A stretch of DNA of 64,000 nucleotides. Origin: Nitrosophilus alvini (GTDB lineage: Bacteria; Campylobacterota; Campylobacteria; Campylobacterales; Nitratiruptoraceae). Position 1 is the stretch's first letter; every line of letters begins with the position of its first letter. Below are positions 50,623-60,083 of the stretch, one piece after another. A model generated the notes under the pieces. The model saw only the letters and a program-made list of their open reading frames with translations, did not search any database and had not been told where the DNA came from. The stretch lies in contig NZ_AP022847.1 in the NCBI RefSeq assembly GCF_015100395.1, positions 808,501-872,500 on the forward strand, given 5' to 3'. The position numbers were made by a program, and so were the translations under genes.

Positions 50623-51555
50623 CTACTGTGCCGCATATTTGACAGCGTTTATATAGCTTTTAATATTTAACTCTCTGTTTTTTTTATAGGCTATGTCAAA
50701 TGCCGTGCCGTGATCGACAGATGTTCTGATGATTGGAAGATTTAGACTTACATTTATGCTCTCATCGAAATAGAGGGCTTTTAAAGGTGCGAGGCCCTGG
50801 TCGTGATAGATGGCTGCAAAGTAGCGGAAATTTTTCCTGAAGTTCGGCGTAAATACGATATCTGGAACCACAGGGCCGATAAATACGTCTAGACCTATTT
50901 TTTTATTTGCTTTTTTTATAGCTTTTGATATCTTTTTCTCTTCTTCTCCCAAAACTCCCCCGTCGCCGGCATGAGGGTTGAGTCCCAGAACGGGAATGGT
51001 TAACGACTCCTGGTTGCTTATTGCTGGCAAAGAGTTGTAAAAATTTATAAGAAAGTTTCCCAGCTTTTTGGTTTTTATCTCTTTTGGCACTTCTCTCAGG
51101 GGGATGTGTTCGGTGTAAAGAGCGACAAAAAGTTTTTCACATCCTAGCATCATAACGGCATCTTTTTTGAAAAAATTTCGCAGTGCATCTGTATGGCCTT
51201 TGTACTTTATGCCAGCTTTTTCCCACGCTTTTTTGTGTATTGGCAAGGTAACGACCGCGTCTGTTATACCTTTTTTTGCAAAAAATACCGCTTTTTTGAA
51301 AGATTCAAATGAATATTTTCCGCTTTTTTTGCTTATTTTTCCCGGTTTGATTTTGAAATTGCCTTTTATATACTCCGTTTCAAAATCATTTGGAATATCC
51401 ATCTTAAGAAGTGTTGCCGCCTTTTCAAGCATATGGTAATTTGTAAAGTAGAGGGGTGTGCAAAACTCTTTTATCGTATCGTGTGCGCTGAGAGCAATTT
51501 CCGGTCCTATACCGTTTATGTCACCTATACTTATGCCGATAACAGGTTTCTTCAA
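50623..51555 (-). CDS. pdxA: 4-Hydroxythreonine-4-phosphate dehydrogenase
   Basis: Oxidises 4-phosphohydroxy-threonine in the DXP-dependent vitamin B6 pathway; its product feeds PdxJ. The motifs G-I-S-I-G-D-I-N-G-I-G-P-E, G-H-T-D near 122, L-N-P-H-A-G-D-G-G near 215-223, and Y-H-D-Q-G-L-A-P-L-K near 270 supply the zinc and substrate ligands. At 310 residues it is full length. pdxJ lies 75 bases upstream on the same strand. Confidence 0.95.
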   Translation of the reverse strand: MKKPVIGISIGDINGIGPEIALSAHDTIKEFCTPLYFTNYHMLEKAATLLKMDIPNDFETEYIKGNFKIKPGKISKKSGKYSFESFKKAVFFAKKGITDAVVTLPIHKKAWEKAGIKYKGHTDALRNFFKKDAVMMLGCEKLFVALYTEHIPLREVPKEIKTKKLGNFLINFYNSLPAISNQESLTIPVLGLNPHAGDGGVLGEEEKKISKAIKKANKKIGLDVFIGPVVPDIVFTPNFRKNFRYFAAIYHDQGLAPLKALYFDESINVSLNLPIIRTSVDHGTAFDIAYKKNRELNIKSYINAVKYAAQ

Positions 51556-51572
51556 CTAAAATCCTTTTGCCC

Positions 51573-51607
51573 TAATTCGTAATTCGTGATTCGTAATTCG
51601 TGATTGG
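51573..51607. repeat. Five tandem heptamers TRATTCG
   Basis: TAATTCG-TAATTCG-TGATTCG-TAATTCG-TGATTGG lies between pdxJ and pdxA. The unit is exactly seven bases with A/G variation at position 2. Confidence 0.85.
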
Positions 51608-51629
51608 TCATGGTTTGATTTTTTGACTT

Positions 51630-52412
51630 CTAACTCCTGATTATTTTTACCATTTCTCTTACAGCTTCTTCAAGTCCTACCCAGACACTTCTTGCGATGA
51701 TGCTTTGTCCAATATTGAGTTCGATTATATCTTCAATATCGGCTACTGCTTTAACATTCTGATAGTTAAGACCGTGTCCGGCTGCAACTTCGAGTCCTGC
51801 TTTTTTGCCGTATATTGCCGAGTTTTCTATCTCTCCAAGAGCGGTAGAGAGTTTTTCGGTCAGCTCTTTTCTTGAAAGTTCCAGTTCTTTAATGGAGTGG
51901 TGCGTAAATCTCAGATTTGTATAGAGCATCGCATATATGTTTGCATATGCGCCTGTATGAAGTTCTATCATATCAGCTTCGGTATCGGCGCATGCGGATA
52001 TGATTTCAAAATCGGGATCGACAAACAGTGAGACATCTATTTCGTTGTCTTTGAGTTTTTTTACTGCATCATTTATCTCTGTAAAATACTTTATTACGTC
52101 AAGTCCGCCTTCGGTAGTGACCTCTTCACGTTTTTCCGGTACCAAAGTGGCGCGATGCGGTTTTAGTGAACAGATTATATCTATAATTTCCGGATTTATA
52201 GAACACTCCATATTTACCGGAAGCTGCGAATTTTGTACAATTTTTTTTGCATCACTGTCTACTATATGGCGTCTATCTTCTCTCAGGTGTATCGTTATTT
52301 GGTCGCCTCCTGCACGTTTTACTATGCCAAGAGCATCAAGTGGATCCGGATCGTTTATCTTTCTTGCCTCTCTGAGTACCGCTATATGGTCGATATTTAC
52401 TCCCAGCAACAT
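51630..52412 (-). CDS. pdxJ: Pyridoxine 5'-phosphate synthase
   Basis: Closes the pyridoxine ring from deoxyxylulose 5-phosphate and aminoacetone phosphate. A TIM barrel of 260 residues with the N-terminal L-G-V-N-I-D-H-I-A, the H-L-R-E-D-R-R-H-I loop, N-M-E-C-S, T-L-V-P-E-K-R-E-E-V-T-T-E-G-G, E-L-H-T-G and A-G-H-G-L-N-Y motifs. It is upstream of pdxA, and together they give the organism the DXP-dependent B6 route. Confidence 0.97.
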   Translation of the reverse strand: MLLGVNIDHIAVLREARKINDPDPLDALGIVKRAGGDQITIHLREDRRHIVDSDAKKIVQNSQLPVNMECSINPEIIDIICSLKPHRATLVPEKREEVTTEGGLDVIKYFTEINDAVKKLKDNEIDVSLFVDPDFEIISACADTEADMIELHTGAYANIYAMLYTNLRFTHHSIKELELSRKELTEKLSTALGEIENSAIYGKKAGLEVAAGHGLNYQNVKAVADIEDIIELNIGQSIIARSVWVGLEEAVREMVKIIRS

Positions 52413-52630
52413 TTCAGCTCCTTTGCTTTTGAAGGTTCAGTTAACAAAATTATATCAGTTGTTTGCTAAGGGTGTTATTTTTAAACAGGGATAAATAATT
52501 TTTATCTATTTGTTATAAATTTAAATGATATCTAATAATAAAATGTATAAACTACAAGAACAAAAACCCTCCAAACTACTATCTATATTAATCGTAAGCA
52601 TAGAGGGAAATATAAGAAAGGAAATGTGTT

Positions 52631-53467
52631 ATGAAAAAAGCATATATTAGTATTGCTCTTGCAGCACTTCTGTTGTCAGGTTGCGGTGAAAAACCAAAAG
52701 AGGAAAAAAACAGAGTGGAAGTCCTGCCTGAAAAAACTGAAAAACAGGTATCAACCGAACAGACAGAGTCTGTAGAAGGGCTCTATGGCGTAAGCGCCGA
52801 TGAAGCAAAAAGCGAACCGCAGCCTCCTCAGCAGCCCGGTGTCAAAACGGGAACTGTTATAGAGACGATGAATGCGGGCGGATATACATACGCCAAAATT
52901 GATGATAATGGAAATATATACTGGATAGCCGGACCTCAAACAGAAATAAAAACAGGAGACAATATCTCTTTTGCTCCTCAGATGTGGATGGAAAATTTTC
53001 AGAGTAAAACTCTAAACAGAACTTTTGATAAAATCCTTTTCGTTGCAGTTATAGCTCCTCTCAAAGGTACAAATGCCCATGCGTGTGAAAGTTGCGATAC
53101 GCATAAAAACCAGGCAGTGACTGCACAAACAAGCCAAGATTCGGTACAAAAGCAAGGTTCAGGTGAAAAGATAGCTAAAGCTGAAGGCGGGTATACAATA
53201 GCAGAAATTTTTCAAAAAAAAGAAGAACTGAAAAATAAAACAGTGAAAGTAAGAGGAAAAGTAACCAAAGTTTCAAGAGCAATTATGGGCAAAGACTGGG
53301 TTCATATAGAAGATGGTAGCGAAAGCGATCTTGTAATCACTTCTCCATCGGCAAATGTTGAGGTAGGTGATGTAGTTACGGCAACGGGTATTTTAAAAAC
53401 AGATGTTGATTTTGGATACGGCTACTTCTATCCGGTAATAATGGAAGAGGCGAAATTTGAGAAGTAG
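52631..53467 (+). CDS. NrfJ-like lipoprotein with two OB-fold domains
   Basis: A 278-residue lipoprotein: signal peptide with lipobox L-L-S-G-C (Cys at about 18), a Glu/Lys/Pro-rich linker to about 70, an OB-like domain (about 75-145, G-Y-T-Y-A-K-I-D and G-D-N-I-S-F), a short Cys/His segment (H-A-C-E-S-C-D-T-H), a polar linker, and a second OB-like domain (about 190-275, V-R-G-K-V-T-K-V ... W-V-H-I-E-D-G). The last domain resembles NrfJ-type proteins found with nitrite reductase in this phylum. Its partner is unknown; the C-E-S-C segment may bind metal. Confidence 0.75.
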   Translation: MKKAYISIALAALLLSGCGEKPKEEKNRVEVLPEKTEKQVSTEQTESVEGLYGVSADEAKSEPQPPQQPGVKTGTVIETMNAGGYTYAKIDDNGNIYWIAGPQTEIKTGDNISFAPQMWMENFQSKTLNRTFDKILFVAVIAPLKGTNAHACESCDTHKNQAVTAQTSQDSVQKQGSGEKIAKAEGGYTIAEIFQKKEELKNKTVKVRGKVTKVSRAIMGKDWVHIEDGSESDLVITSPSANVEVGDVVTATGILKTDVDFGYGYFYPVIMEEAKFEK

Positions 53468-53488
53468 AAGGTTTTACCTTCCGCTTCT
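53461..53488. terminator. Hairpin between lipoprotein and tgt genes
   Basis: GAAG-TA-GAAGGT and ACCTTC-CG-CTTC form a two-part stem with a short T loop that overlaps the end of the lipoprotein gene. A T-run follows on the plus strand. Confidence 0.65.
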
Positions 53489-54598
53489 TTTTTCATAAAA
53501 CTCTTTTTTGAATTTTTTGAATTTCTCCTGTAAAATAGCCTCTCTGGCCTCACTCATAAGATTTAGATAATAGTGTAGATTATGCAGCGATGCAAGCCTG
53601 TAATATGTAAGTTCCTTTGCCCTGAAAAGATGGTTGATATACGCTCTTGAATAGTTTTGGCATGTGTAGCAGTTGCATTCTTTATCGATGGGACCTTCAT
53701 CAAGCCTGAATTTGGCGGATTTAATGTTTATTTTACCGAAACTTGTAAAAAGAGTGCCGTTTCTGGCATTTCGTGTAGGCATAACACAATCAAACATATC
53801 AACACCTCTGTCTATGCACTCTATCAAATCTTCAGGAGTTCCGACTCCCATGAGATATCTCGGTTTATTTCGGGGCATAAGGGGAGTTGTAAACTCTACT
53901 GTGTCATACATGGCCTGGTTCTCTTCACCGACGCTCAGCCCTCCTATGGCAAAACCGTCAAAATCGAGCTGTGTCAGCTCCTCGGCGCTAATTTTTCTAT
54001 ATTTTGGGTCCACACCTCCCTGAATAATGGCAAAAATATTCTGATTGAGGCCTATACCTTTTTCACGGGCTCTTTTGTGATACTCTATCGATTCCTCTGC
54101 CCATTTTGTCGTTCTTTTTACTGAGAGTGCGAGTCTCTTTTCTGTTGCAGGCAACGCTATAAGGTCGTCAAGTATCATCATTATATCGCTGCCTAAATTG
54201 TATTGGATATCGAGCACCTTTTCGGGTGTAAAATAGTGTCTTGAACCGTCTATATGGCTTTTGAATTCTATTCCGTTTTCATCTGCTTTTGATATATCGC
54301 TCAGGCTAAATGCCTGAAAACCTCCGCTGTCGGTAAGAAAACTTCTGTTGTATTTCGTAAATGAGTGAAGACCGCCGAGCTCTTTTACGATTTCGTCACC
54401 CGGGCGCAGATAGAGGTGATATGTATTTGCCAGTATGATTTTTGTGTCTAGTGTGTTTAAAAGGTCGTTGCTGTCAAGTGATTTTACACTTGCCGCTGTG
54501 CCGACGGGCATAAATACCGGCGTCAGTATCCTGCTGTGTGCAGTTTCTATACTGCATGCTCTTGCCGTACCGTCTGTATGGTCGATTTTAAATTTCAT
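53474..54598 (-). CDS. tgt: tRNA-guanine transglycosylase
   Basis: Swaps guanine for preQ1 at the wobble position of tRNAs for Asp, Asn, His and Tyr. Key motifs are [10 protein letters not shown] near 90-99 (general Asp), G-G-L-S-V-G-E near 225, [12 protein letters not shown] near 265 (nucleophile Asp), and the zinc site C-N-C-Y-T-C with a later His. ATG at 54598 gives the typical M-K-F start and has an AAGGC site; the 9-residue extension from 54625 is unlikely. It diverges from the TrkA-like gene. Confidence 0.96.
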   Translation of the reverse strand: MKFKIDHTDGTARACSIETAHSRILTPVFMPVGTAASVKSLDSNDLLNTLDTKIILANTYHLYLRPGDEIVKELGGLHSFTKYNRSFLTDSGGFQAFSLSDISKADENGIEFKSHIDGSRHYFTPEKVLDIQYNLGSDIMMILDDLIALPATEKRLALSVKRTTKWAEESIEYHKRAREKGIGLNQNIFAIIQGGVDPKYRKISAEELTQLDFDGFAIGGLSVGEENQAMYDTVEFTTPLMPRNKPRYLMGVGTPEDLIECIDRGVDMFDCVMPTRNARNGTLFTSFGKINIKSAKFRLDEGPIDKECNCYTCQNYSRAYINHLFRAKELTYYRLASLHNLHYYLNLMSEAREAILQEKFKKFKKEFYEKRSGR

Positions 54599-54667
54599 TG
54601 TCTGCCTTATGATATAATTCATCATTAATACAAAATATTACAAAATTATCATTTTTTAGAGGAATAT

Positions 54668-56074
54668 ATGAAAAACATTCTTATACTTGCCGACGGTATT
54701 GTAGCAAAACATTTTTTAGAAAGAGTTATTGAAAATTACGCTACTGAGAATAACTATAATGTGGTCTACTATAATGAAAAAGTTTTACCAAAATCCAGAA
54801 ACTCTAATATGAAATTCTTTTTTTTCGATCCTACAAGCTACGTAAAACTTTCTCAGCTTTTCGATGAGGATTTTCATCAGGTTCATATTATTATGGCCAA
54901 TAAAATCGATACTATTGCATCATATAACAATATAAGGAAGCTGAGCAAACAGGTAAACATTGTTCTTTTCGATAAATGGAATCTTGAAATAGAAGACCAA
55001 AATCTTATAAAACTTGACGCAAATGAGATTCTTGCAAACAGGCTGATAGATTTTCTGCCAAATATACCCATCGTAGCACAAAATGTCGGTCTTGGTATTG
55101 GCGAAATTATGGAGGTTCTAGTACCTTTCGGAAGTTCTTATGTATATAGGCATATCGGTTCAATTGAACAGAAAAAATGGAAAATTGCGGCCATTTACAG
55201 AAACAACAGACTTTTGATTGCAGAACCGAGTATTATGATATGGCCAAATGATCTTCTTCTTCTCATTGGAGAGCCCAATGTTTTGAAAAACATATATAAA
55301 TCTATAAAAAGAGAAGTTGGGCAGTTTCCTATTCCGTACGGTACAAACAGTTATCTGTTTATCGATATGGAAAAACAGAGAGCCGAAGAGATAGAGAAGG
55401 TATTGCATGACGCTGTATGGCTTCATAAAAATTTAAAAGACAAAAAGCTTATTATAAGAGTGATAAATCCATCCGATTTTAAAGTACTTGATATGATAAA
55501 ACAGTTGGATTCCAAAGATATAGATGTTGAGATAAAATACGCTTCTGTCAAAGAGCCCGATATCATAATAGAAGATTGTCGAAAGTTTGATATTGGTCTC
55601 ATTATCGTGAAAAACAGCCTTTTCGAAAAATATGAAATCAGAGAAACTCTTTTTCAAACAAAACTTCCCGTTTTCAGTATATCTGACAAGGATATAGAAA
55701 AAATTTCGCAGTCAGCACTGCTGCTTTCCAAAAACAAAGAGCTTGAGAAAATTTCCTCTCCTATCCTTGATGTCTCCGTACAACTTAAACTGAATCTAAT
55801 ACTATATGATATAGATCCGGAAGAGAGTGATAAAAGTGAAATAATAGAGCATTTTGAAAACCTGGCTTCAATATTTTCAAAATCTATAAAAGTTGTAAAA
55901 GCGAATAAAAACCCTATCAGAGAGATGCAGAAAATCGACAACTTTCTACAATTTCTACCATTTAACAGAAAAATCCTGAAAAAACCTCTAATAAGATTTT
56001 TTTCAACTGATGTGGAATGTCTTTATTATAAACTCAGTTCATATCATCAGATATTCATTCCTGTACAGGTTTGA
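54668..56074 (+). CDS. TrkA/RCK-domain potassium-regulator-like protein (COG3400 type)
   Basis: A 468-residue soluble protein. The N-terminus looks like a modified TrkA_N nucleotide domain (I-L-I-L-A-D-G-I-V-A-K), followed by a TrkA_C domain (about 135-205, G-L-G-I-G-E-I-M-E-V-L-V-P and W-P-N-D-L-L-L-L-I-G). The C-terminal 240 residues are alpha/beta and lack a clear match. The canonical G-x-G-x-x-G of RCK domains is not evident, so NAD binding is doubtful. It probably regulates potassium or cation transport. aroB follows after 74 bases. Confidence 0.7.
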   Translation: MKNILILADGIVAKHFLERVIENYATENNYNVVYYNEKVLPKSRNSNMKFFFFDPTSYVKLSQLFDEDFHQVHIIMANKIDTIASYNNIRKLSKQVNIVLFDKWNLEIEDQNLIKLDANEILANRLIDFLPNIPIVAQNVGLGIGEIMEVLVPFGSSYVYRHIGSIEQKKWKIAAIYRNNRLLIAEPSIMIWPNDLLLLIGEPNVLKNIYKSIKREVGQFPIPYGTNSYLFIDMEKQRAEEIEKVLHDAVWLHKNLKDKKLIIRVINPSDFKVLDMIKQLDSKDIDVEIKYASVKEPDIIIEDCRKFDIGLIIVKNSLFEKYEIRETLFQTKLPVFSISDKDIEKISQSALLLSKNKELEKISSPILDVSVQLKLNLILYDIDPEESDKSEIIEHFENLASIFSKSIKVVKANKNPIREMQKIDNFLQFLPFNRKILKKPLIRFFSTDVECLYYKLSSYHQIFIPVQV

Positions 56075-56148
56075 TAGAGTGTTAAGCAAGTATTAAGTAT
56101 AATTTGAAATTAAGGTTATCACTTAATTTATGATGTTTAAGGGTATTT

Positions 56149-57201
56149 ATGAGAGTAGATATAAGACTGGTTAAAAAAGAAGACAGAAGCTATCCGATTT
56201 TTATTGATGAACTAAAATCCATAAAGATAGATACAAAGGCTGCAATTGTAACAAATCCTAAAGTTGCAGGTTTGCACCTTGATTATCTTTTGAAAAAGAT
56301 TGAGGCAAAAGAGCTTTATATCGTCACTGTACCTGATGGCGAAGAGTATAAAAATTTTGAAACACTCAACTTTATACTTGACAGGCTTTTTGATCATCAA
56401 TTGGACAGAAAATCGATGCTCATTGCCTTTGGAGGTGGGGTTATTGGCGATATGACGGGTTTTGCCGCAAGTATTTATCAAAGAGGAATAGATTTTATTC
56501 AGATACCTACTACGCTTTTGAGTCAGGTTGATGCAAGTGTAGGCGGAAAGACCGGGATAAATAACAGGTACGGCAAAAATCTTGTAGGCTCTTTTTATCA
56601 GCCCAAAGTCGTTTATATCGATACATTTTTTTTAAAAACTCTTCCAAAAAGAGAATTTGCCGCCGGTGTAGCAGAAATTGTGAAAATGGCAGCGGTATTT
56701 GATAAAGATTTTTTCGGATTTTTGGAACAGAACGATCTTTACGATGAAGAGAACCTTAAAATCGCCATAAAAAAATCTGTGGAAACAAAGGCCAGAGTCG
56801 TTGCGCAGGATGAAAAAGAGAGTGGAATCAGAGCGGCTCTAAATTATGGCCATACATTTGGACATGTAATAGAAAATGAGACCAAATACAAAAAATATCT
56901 TCACGGAGAAGCAGTAGCTATTGGTATGGTTATGGCAAACGAATTGGCGATAGAAACCGGGCTTTTGACATCAAAAGAGGCCGAAAGAATAAAAAAAGTT
57001 CTTGAAAGATATTCGCTACCCACGAATTATCATATAAAAGATGTTGACTCTTTTTATAAACATTTTTTTCTTGATAAAAAAAGTATGGATAAAAAAATAA
57101 AATTTGTTTTGCCTAATGGAATCGGAGATGTAAAAATAATAGATGACATCGATGAAAAAACAGTGAAAAAAGTTTTGGAAAAATTTTCAAAAGGGTTATA
57201 G
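56149..57201 (+). CDS. aroB: 3-Dehydroquinate synthase
   Basis: Second step of the shikimate pathway. A 350-residue enzyme with the NAD-binding P-D-G-E-x-Y-K near 62-68, G-G-G-V-I-G-D near 97-103, I-P-T-T-L-L-S-Q-V-D-A-S-V-G-G-K-T-G-I-N near 122, and the zinc-binding L-N-Y-G-H-T-F-G-H. Its stop codon shares a base with the GTG start of the MscS gene, so the two are coupled. Gene order tgt/TrkA-like/aroB/mscS/mtaB matches other Campylobacterota. Confidence 0.97.
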   Translation: MRVDIRLVKKEDRSYPIFIDELKSIKIDTKAAIVTNPKVAGLHLDYLLKKIEAKELYIVTVPDGEEYKNFETLNFILDRLFDHQLDRKSMLIAFGGGVIGDMTGFAASIYQRGIDFIQIPTTLLSQVDASVGGKTGINNRYGKNLVGSFYQPKVVYIDTFFLKTLPKREFAAGVAEIVKMAAVFDKDFFGFLEQNDLYDEENLKIAIKKSVETKARVVAQDEKESGIRAALNYGHTFGHVIENETKYKKYLHGEAVAIGMVMANELAIETGLLTSKEAERIKKVLERYSLPTNYHIKDVDSFYKHFFLDKKSMDKKIKFVLPNGIGDVKIIDDIDEKTVKKVLEKFSKGL

Positions 57202-58838
57202 TGAGAAAGCTTCTGATATTCCTTTTTTCCACGCTGATTTTGTATGCCCAAGGAACTGATATAATCGATGTTTTTGACAATGAAACAAAAACAGAGAACT
57301 CCGCTGTTATAAAAGATGTTTTGGATATAAATACTACCCAAAAAGAAAAAATAATAGATATTCAAAGCAGACTAAAAGCGATAGAAGATGAGCTTTCCCG
57401 AAATATATGGACAAAAAAGTATTCAAACTATATCACTTACCATTTTTTGGAAAAGGAACTGATAAAGACAGAGCGTGAAATAAAAGTTGCAAAAAGAAAA
57501 AAAAGTGCAAATCTTTCAGAACTTGAAAATAAAAAAGAGACACTGCTAAATCAACTGGAGCTTCTCAAAGAATACAAAGAATCACCGTTTATAGAACTTC
57601 TCAAACCCGAAGAGATTCCAGAACCGCCTGAAGTAAAAAATCCTGTTGCAATAATTGCGGCAATATCGTATATAAAACAGATTAACGAAAAAAAGGAGTA
57701 TTACAGGCAAAAACTGGCAGAACTGAAATCCGTTCTTAATAAGCTCAAAGAGAAAGAAGCACTTTTAAAAGAGATTTATGAACTCGAAAAAAGTGAAGAG
57801 ATAAGAAAAAAACTCAGTTATACAATTGAAGAAGTTACCGCTTTTAGCAATGCCGTTATGATTGCCGAAAAGACCATTGGAGTTTATGAAAAGAGAATAG
57901 AAGAAGTTGTTTTAAAAGTAACGGAAGAGATAAAGGTACAGAGTGAAAAAGCCGCTGCAATCATGGGGCTTGTACTTGTACTTTTTGGATTCAATCTATT
58001 TATCAAATGGATAGCTAAAAGGTATGTTAAAGACAATGAACGATTTTATATGATAAATAAAATCATAAATTTCAGTTTTGCGACTGTTATTATCTTGATT
58101 GTCCTTTTTGCATACATAGAAAATGTAACATATATAGTTACGATTCTGGGTTTTGCATCTGCGGGTATCGCGATCGCTATGAAGGACTGGTTTATGAGTC
58201 TGCTGGGATGGATCGTAATAGTTTTCGGCGGTACCATCCATGTAGGGGATCGAATAAAAGTAAAGAGAAACGGACTTGTTTATGTTGGTGACGTTGTTGA
58301 TATATCTCTTTTGAGAATTACTATTTTGGAAGATATCACTCTTACAACATATCACGAAAACAGAAGGGCGGGAAGAGTTATATTTGTTCCTAACAACTAT
58401 ATATTTACCGATCTTATAGCCAACTATACACATGGCGGGCTTAAAACCGTCTGGGACGGGATAGATATAAATATAACATTTGATTCAAATCACAAAAAAG
58501 CGATGCATATAGCAAGAGAGATTACAAGAAAATATGCAAAAGGCTATACGGATATTACAAGAAAACAGCTAAATCGCCTAAGAAGCAGTTATCATCTTAA
58601 AAACACGAATGTTGAACCCAGAGTCTACTCTTTTATTGAAGATTACGGTATTAGAATAAGCGTCTGGTACTTGACAAACTCTTATGCTACGCTTACACTG
58701 AGGAGTACCATTTCGGGTGAAATTATTGACAGATTCAACCGTGAAGAAGATATCAAAATAGCGTTGCCTTCACAATCAATATACTTGACAAAAGGAAAAT
58801 TTAATAATATAAATAGTGAAAATTTGAGTGAAGGATAA
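57201..58838 (+). CDS. Large MscS-family mechanosensitive channel
   Basis: A 545-residue protein: signal peptide (1-17), a long coiled-coil periplasmic region (about 45-235), membrane helices at about 250-270, 283-305 and 310-335, and the MscS core. The pore helix A-S-A-G-I-A-I-A-M-K-D-W (Gly/Ala-rich) and the beta domain G-x-I-H-V-G-D-R-I are clear, and the C-terminal domain has I-F-V-P-N-N-Y-I-F. It releases solutes on hypo-osmotic shock or senses tension. GTG start overlaps the aroB stop. Confidence 0.9.
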   Translation: MRKLLIFLFSTLILYAQGTDIIDVFDNETKTENSAVIKDVLDINTTQKEKIIDIQSRLKAIEDELSRNIWTKKYSNYITYHFLEKELIKTEREIKVAKRKKSANLSELENKKETLLNQLELLKEYKESPFIELLKPEEIPEPPEVKNPVAIIAAISYIKQINEKKEYYRQKLAELKSVLNKLKEKEALLKEIYELEKSEEIRKKLSYTIEEVTAFSNAVMIAEKTIGVYEKRIEEVVLKVTEEIKVQSEKAAAIMGLVLVLFGFNLFIKWIAKRYVKDNERFYMINKIINFSFATVIILIVLFAYIENVTYIVTILGFASAGIAIAMKDWFMSLLGWIVIVFGGTIHVGDRIKVKRNGLVYVGDVVDISLLRITILEDITLTTYHENRRAGRVIFVPNNYIFTDLIANYTHGGLKTVWDGIDINITFDSNHKKAMHIAREITRKYAKGYTDITRKQLNRLRSSYHLKNTNVEPRVYSFIEDYGIRISVWYLTNSYATLTLRSTISGEIIDRFNREEDIKIALPSQSIYLTKGKFNNINSENLSEG

Positions 58839-58844
58839 GAAGAG

Positions 58845-60083
58845 GTGAAAAAGGTTTTTTTCAAAACATTCGGCTGCAGGACAAACCAGTTTGATACTCA
58901 AGTGATGATGTCCAAACTAAAAGATTTTAATATTACGCAGAATGAAAAAGAAGCCGATATTGTTGTTGTAAATTCATGCACCGTTACAAATTCTGCCGAC
59001 AGCGGAGTAAGAAACTATATAAACAGGATAAAAAGAGAAACAGGTGCGCAGGTCTATCTTACTGGATGCGGAGCCTTTACAAAAGGAGAAGACCTTTTTA
59101 AATCAAAAAAAGTCATTGGTGTTTTCGGACATTCTGAAAAAACAAAAATAAACACACTTTTGAAAGAGGAAAATCTGTTTGAGCTGGGTGATCTTGAACA
59201 TATAGACAAAAGTGTGGTAGAGCAGTTTATAGGAAAAAGTAGAGCATTCATAAAGATACAGGAGGGGTGCGATTTCAGATGCAGCTACTGTATAATTCCT
59301 TATGTGAGAGGAAATGCTAGAAGCCACGAGGAAGATATTATAATCGAACAGATCAAAAGACTTGCATACAACGGCTTCGGAGAGTTTATCCTGACCGGAA
59401 CAAATGTGGGAAGCTATGGCAAAGATAAAAATTCAAGCCTGGCGAAACTTTTGAAAAAAATATCATATATCAGGGGAGTAAGGCGCATCAGAATAGGCTC
59501 ACTTGAGCCTGTACAGATTACAGATGAGTTTAAAGAGCTTTTGAATGAACCCTGGATGGCAAAACATCTTCATATCGCTCTGCAGCATACCTCGCAGAGA
59601 ATGCTAGATATAATGAATAGAAGAAACAGAGTCTCTTCTGACCTTGAGCTTTTTGAAGAGCTGGCAGCATTTGGCTATGCTCTCGGTACAGATTTTATCA
59701 TAGGGCACCCAGGAGAGAGTGAAGAGATATTCAAGGAAGCATACGATAATATAAAAAAGTTTCCTCTTACACATATACATCTGTTTACATACAGCAAAAG
59801 AGACGGTACGCCGGCAAGCAGTATGAAACCGGAAGTTCCGGGAAATATTGCCAAAGAAAGATACAGAAAGATAAAAGAGGTGATTGATGAGAAGAATTAC
59901 CGTTTCAGACAGCAAAAAAGGAAACTGGAGGTTTTGATAGAGTCCGAAAAAGAAGGTGTTTATACAGGTTTGGACCAGTTTTTCAACAAGATAAACGTCC
60001 ATAGCGATAAAGACATAAAAGGCAACTGGATAGAGATAGAAAAATATGAAGCAAAAAAAGATTCAAACTACGCAGATTTCTAA
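58845..60083 (+). CDS. mtaB: MtaB-type tRNA methylthiotransferase (radical SAM)
   Basis: Adds a methylthio group to t6A37 of tRNA (ms2t6A). A 412-residue MiaB-like radical SAM enzyme: N-terminal UPF0004 domain (F-G-C-R-T-N-Q-F-D and N-S-C-T-V-T, G-C-G-A), the radical SAM C-D-F-R-C-S-Y-C-I-I-P near 141-151, and a C-terminal TRAM-like stretch. G-C-R-T-N-Q rather than G-C-Q-x-N favours MtaB over MiaB. GTG start at 58845. Its end overlaps the FtsH-like gene by 38 bases. Confidence 0.92.
   Translation: MKKVFFKTFGCRTNQFDTQVMMSKLKDFNITQNEKEADIVVVNSCTVTNSADSGVRNYINRIKRETGAQVYLTGCGAFTKGEDLFKSKKVIGVFGHSEKTKINTLLKEENLFELGDLEHIDKSVVEQFIGKSRAFIKIQEGCDFRCSYCIIPYVRGNARSHEEDIIIEQIKRLAYNGFGEFILTGTNVGSYGKDKNSSLAKLLKKISYIRGVRRIRIGSLEPVQITDEFKELLNEPWMAKHLHIALQHTSQRMLDIMNRRNRVSSDLELFEELAAFGYALGTDFIIGHPGESEEIFKEAYDNIKKFPLTHIHLFTYSKRDGTPASSMKPEVPGNIAKERYRKIKEVIDEKNYRFRQQKRKLEVLIESEKEGVYTGLDQFFNKINVHSDKDIKGNWIEIEKYEAKKDSNYADF

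Noticed and set aside
51573-51607. CRISPR-like repeat
   Set aside because: The units are contiguous heptamers without spacers.
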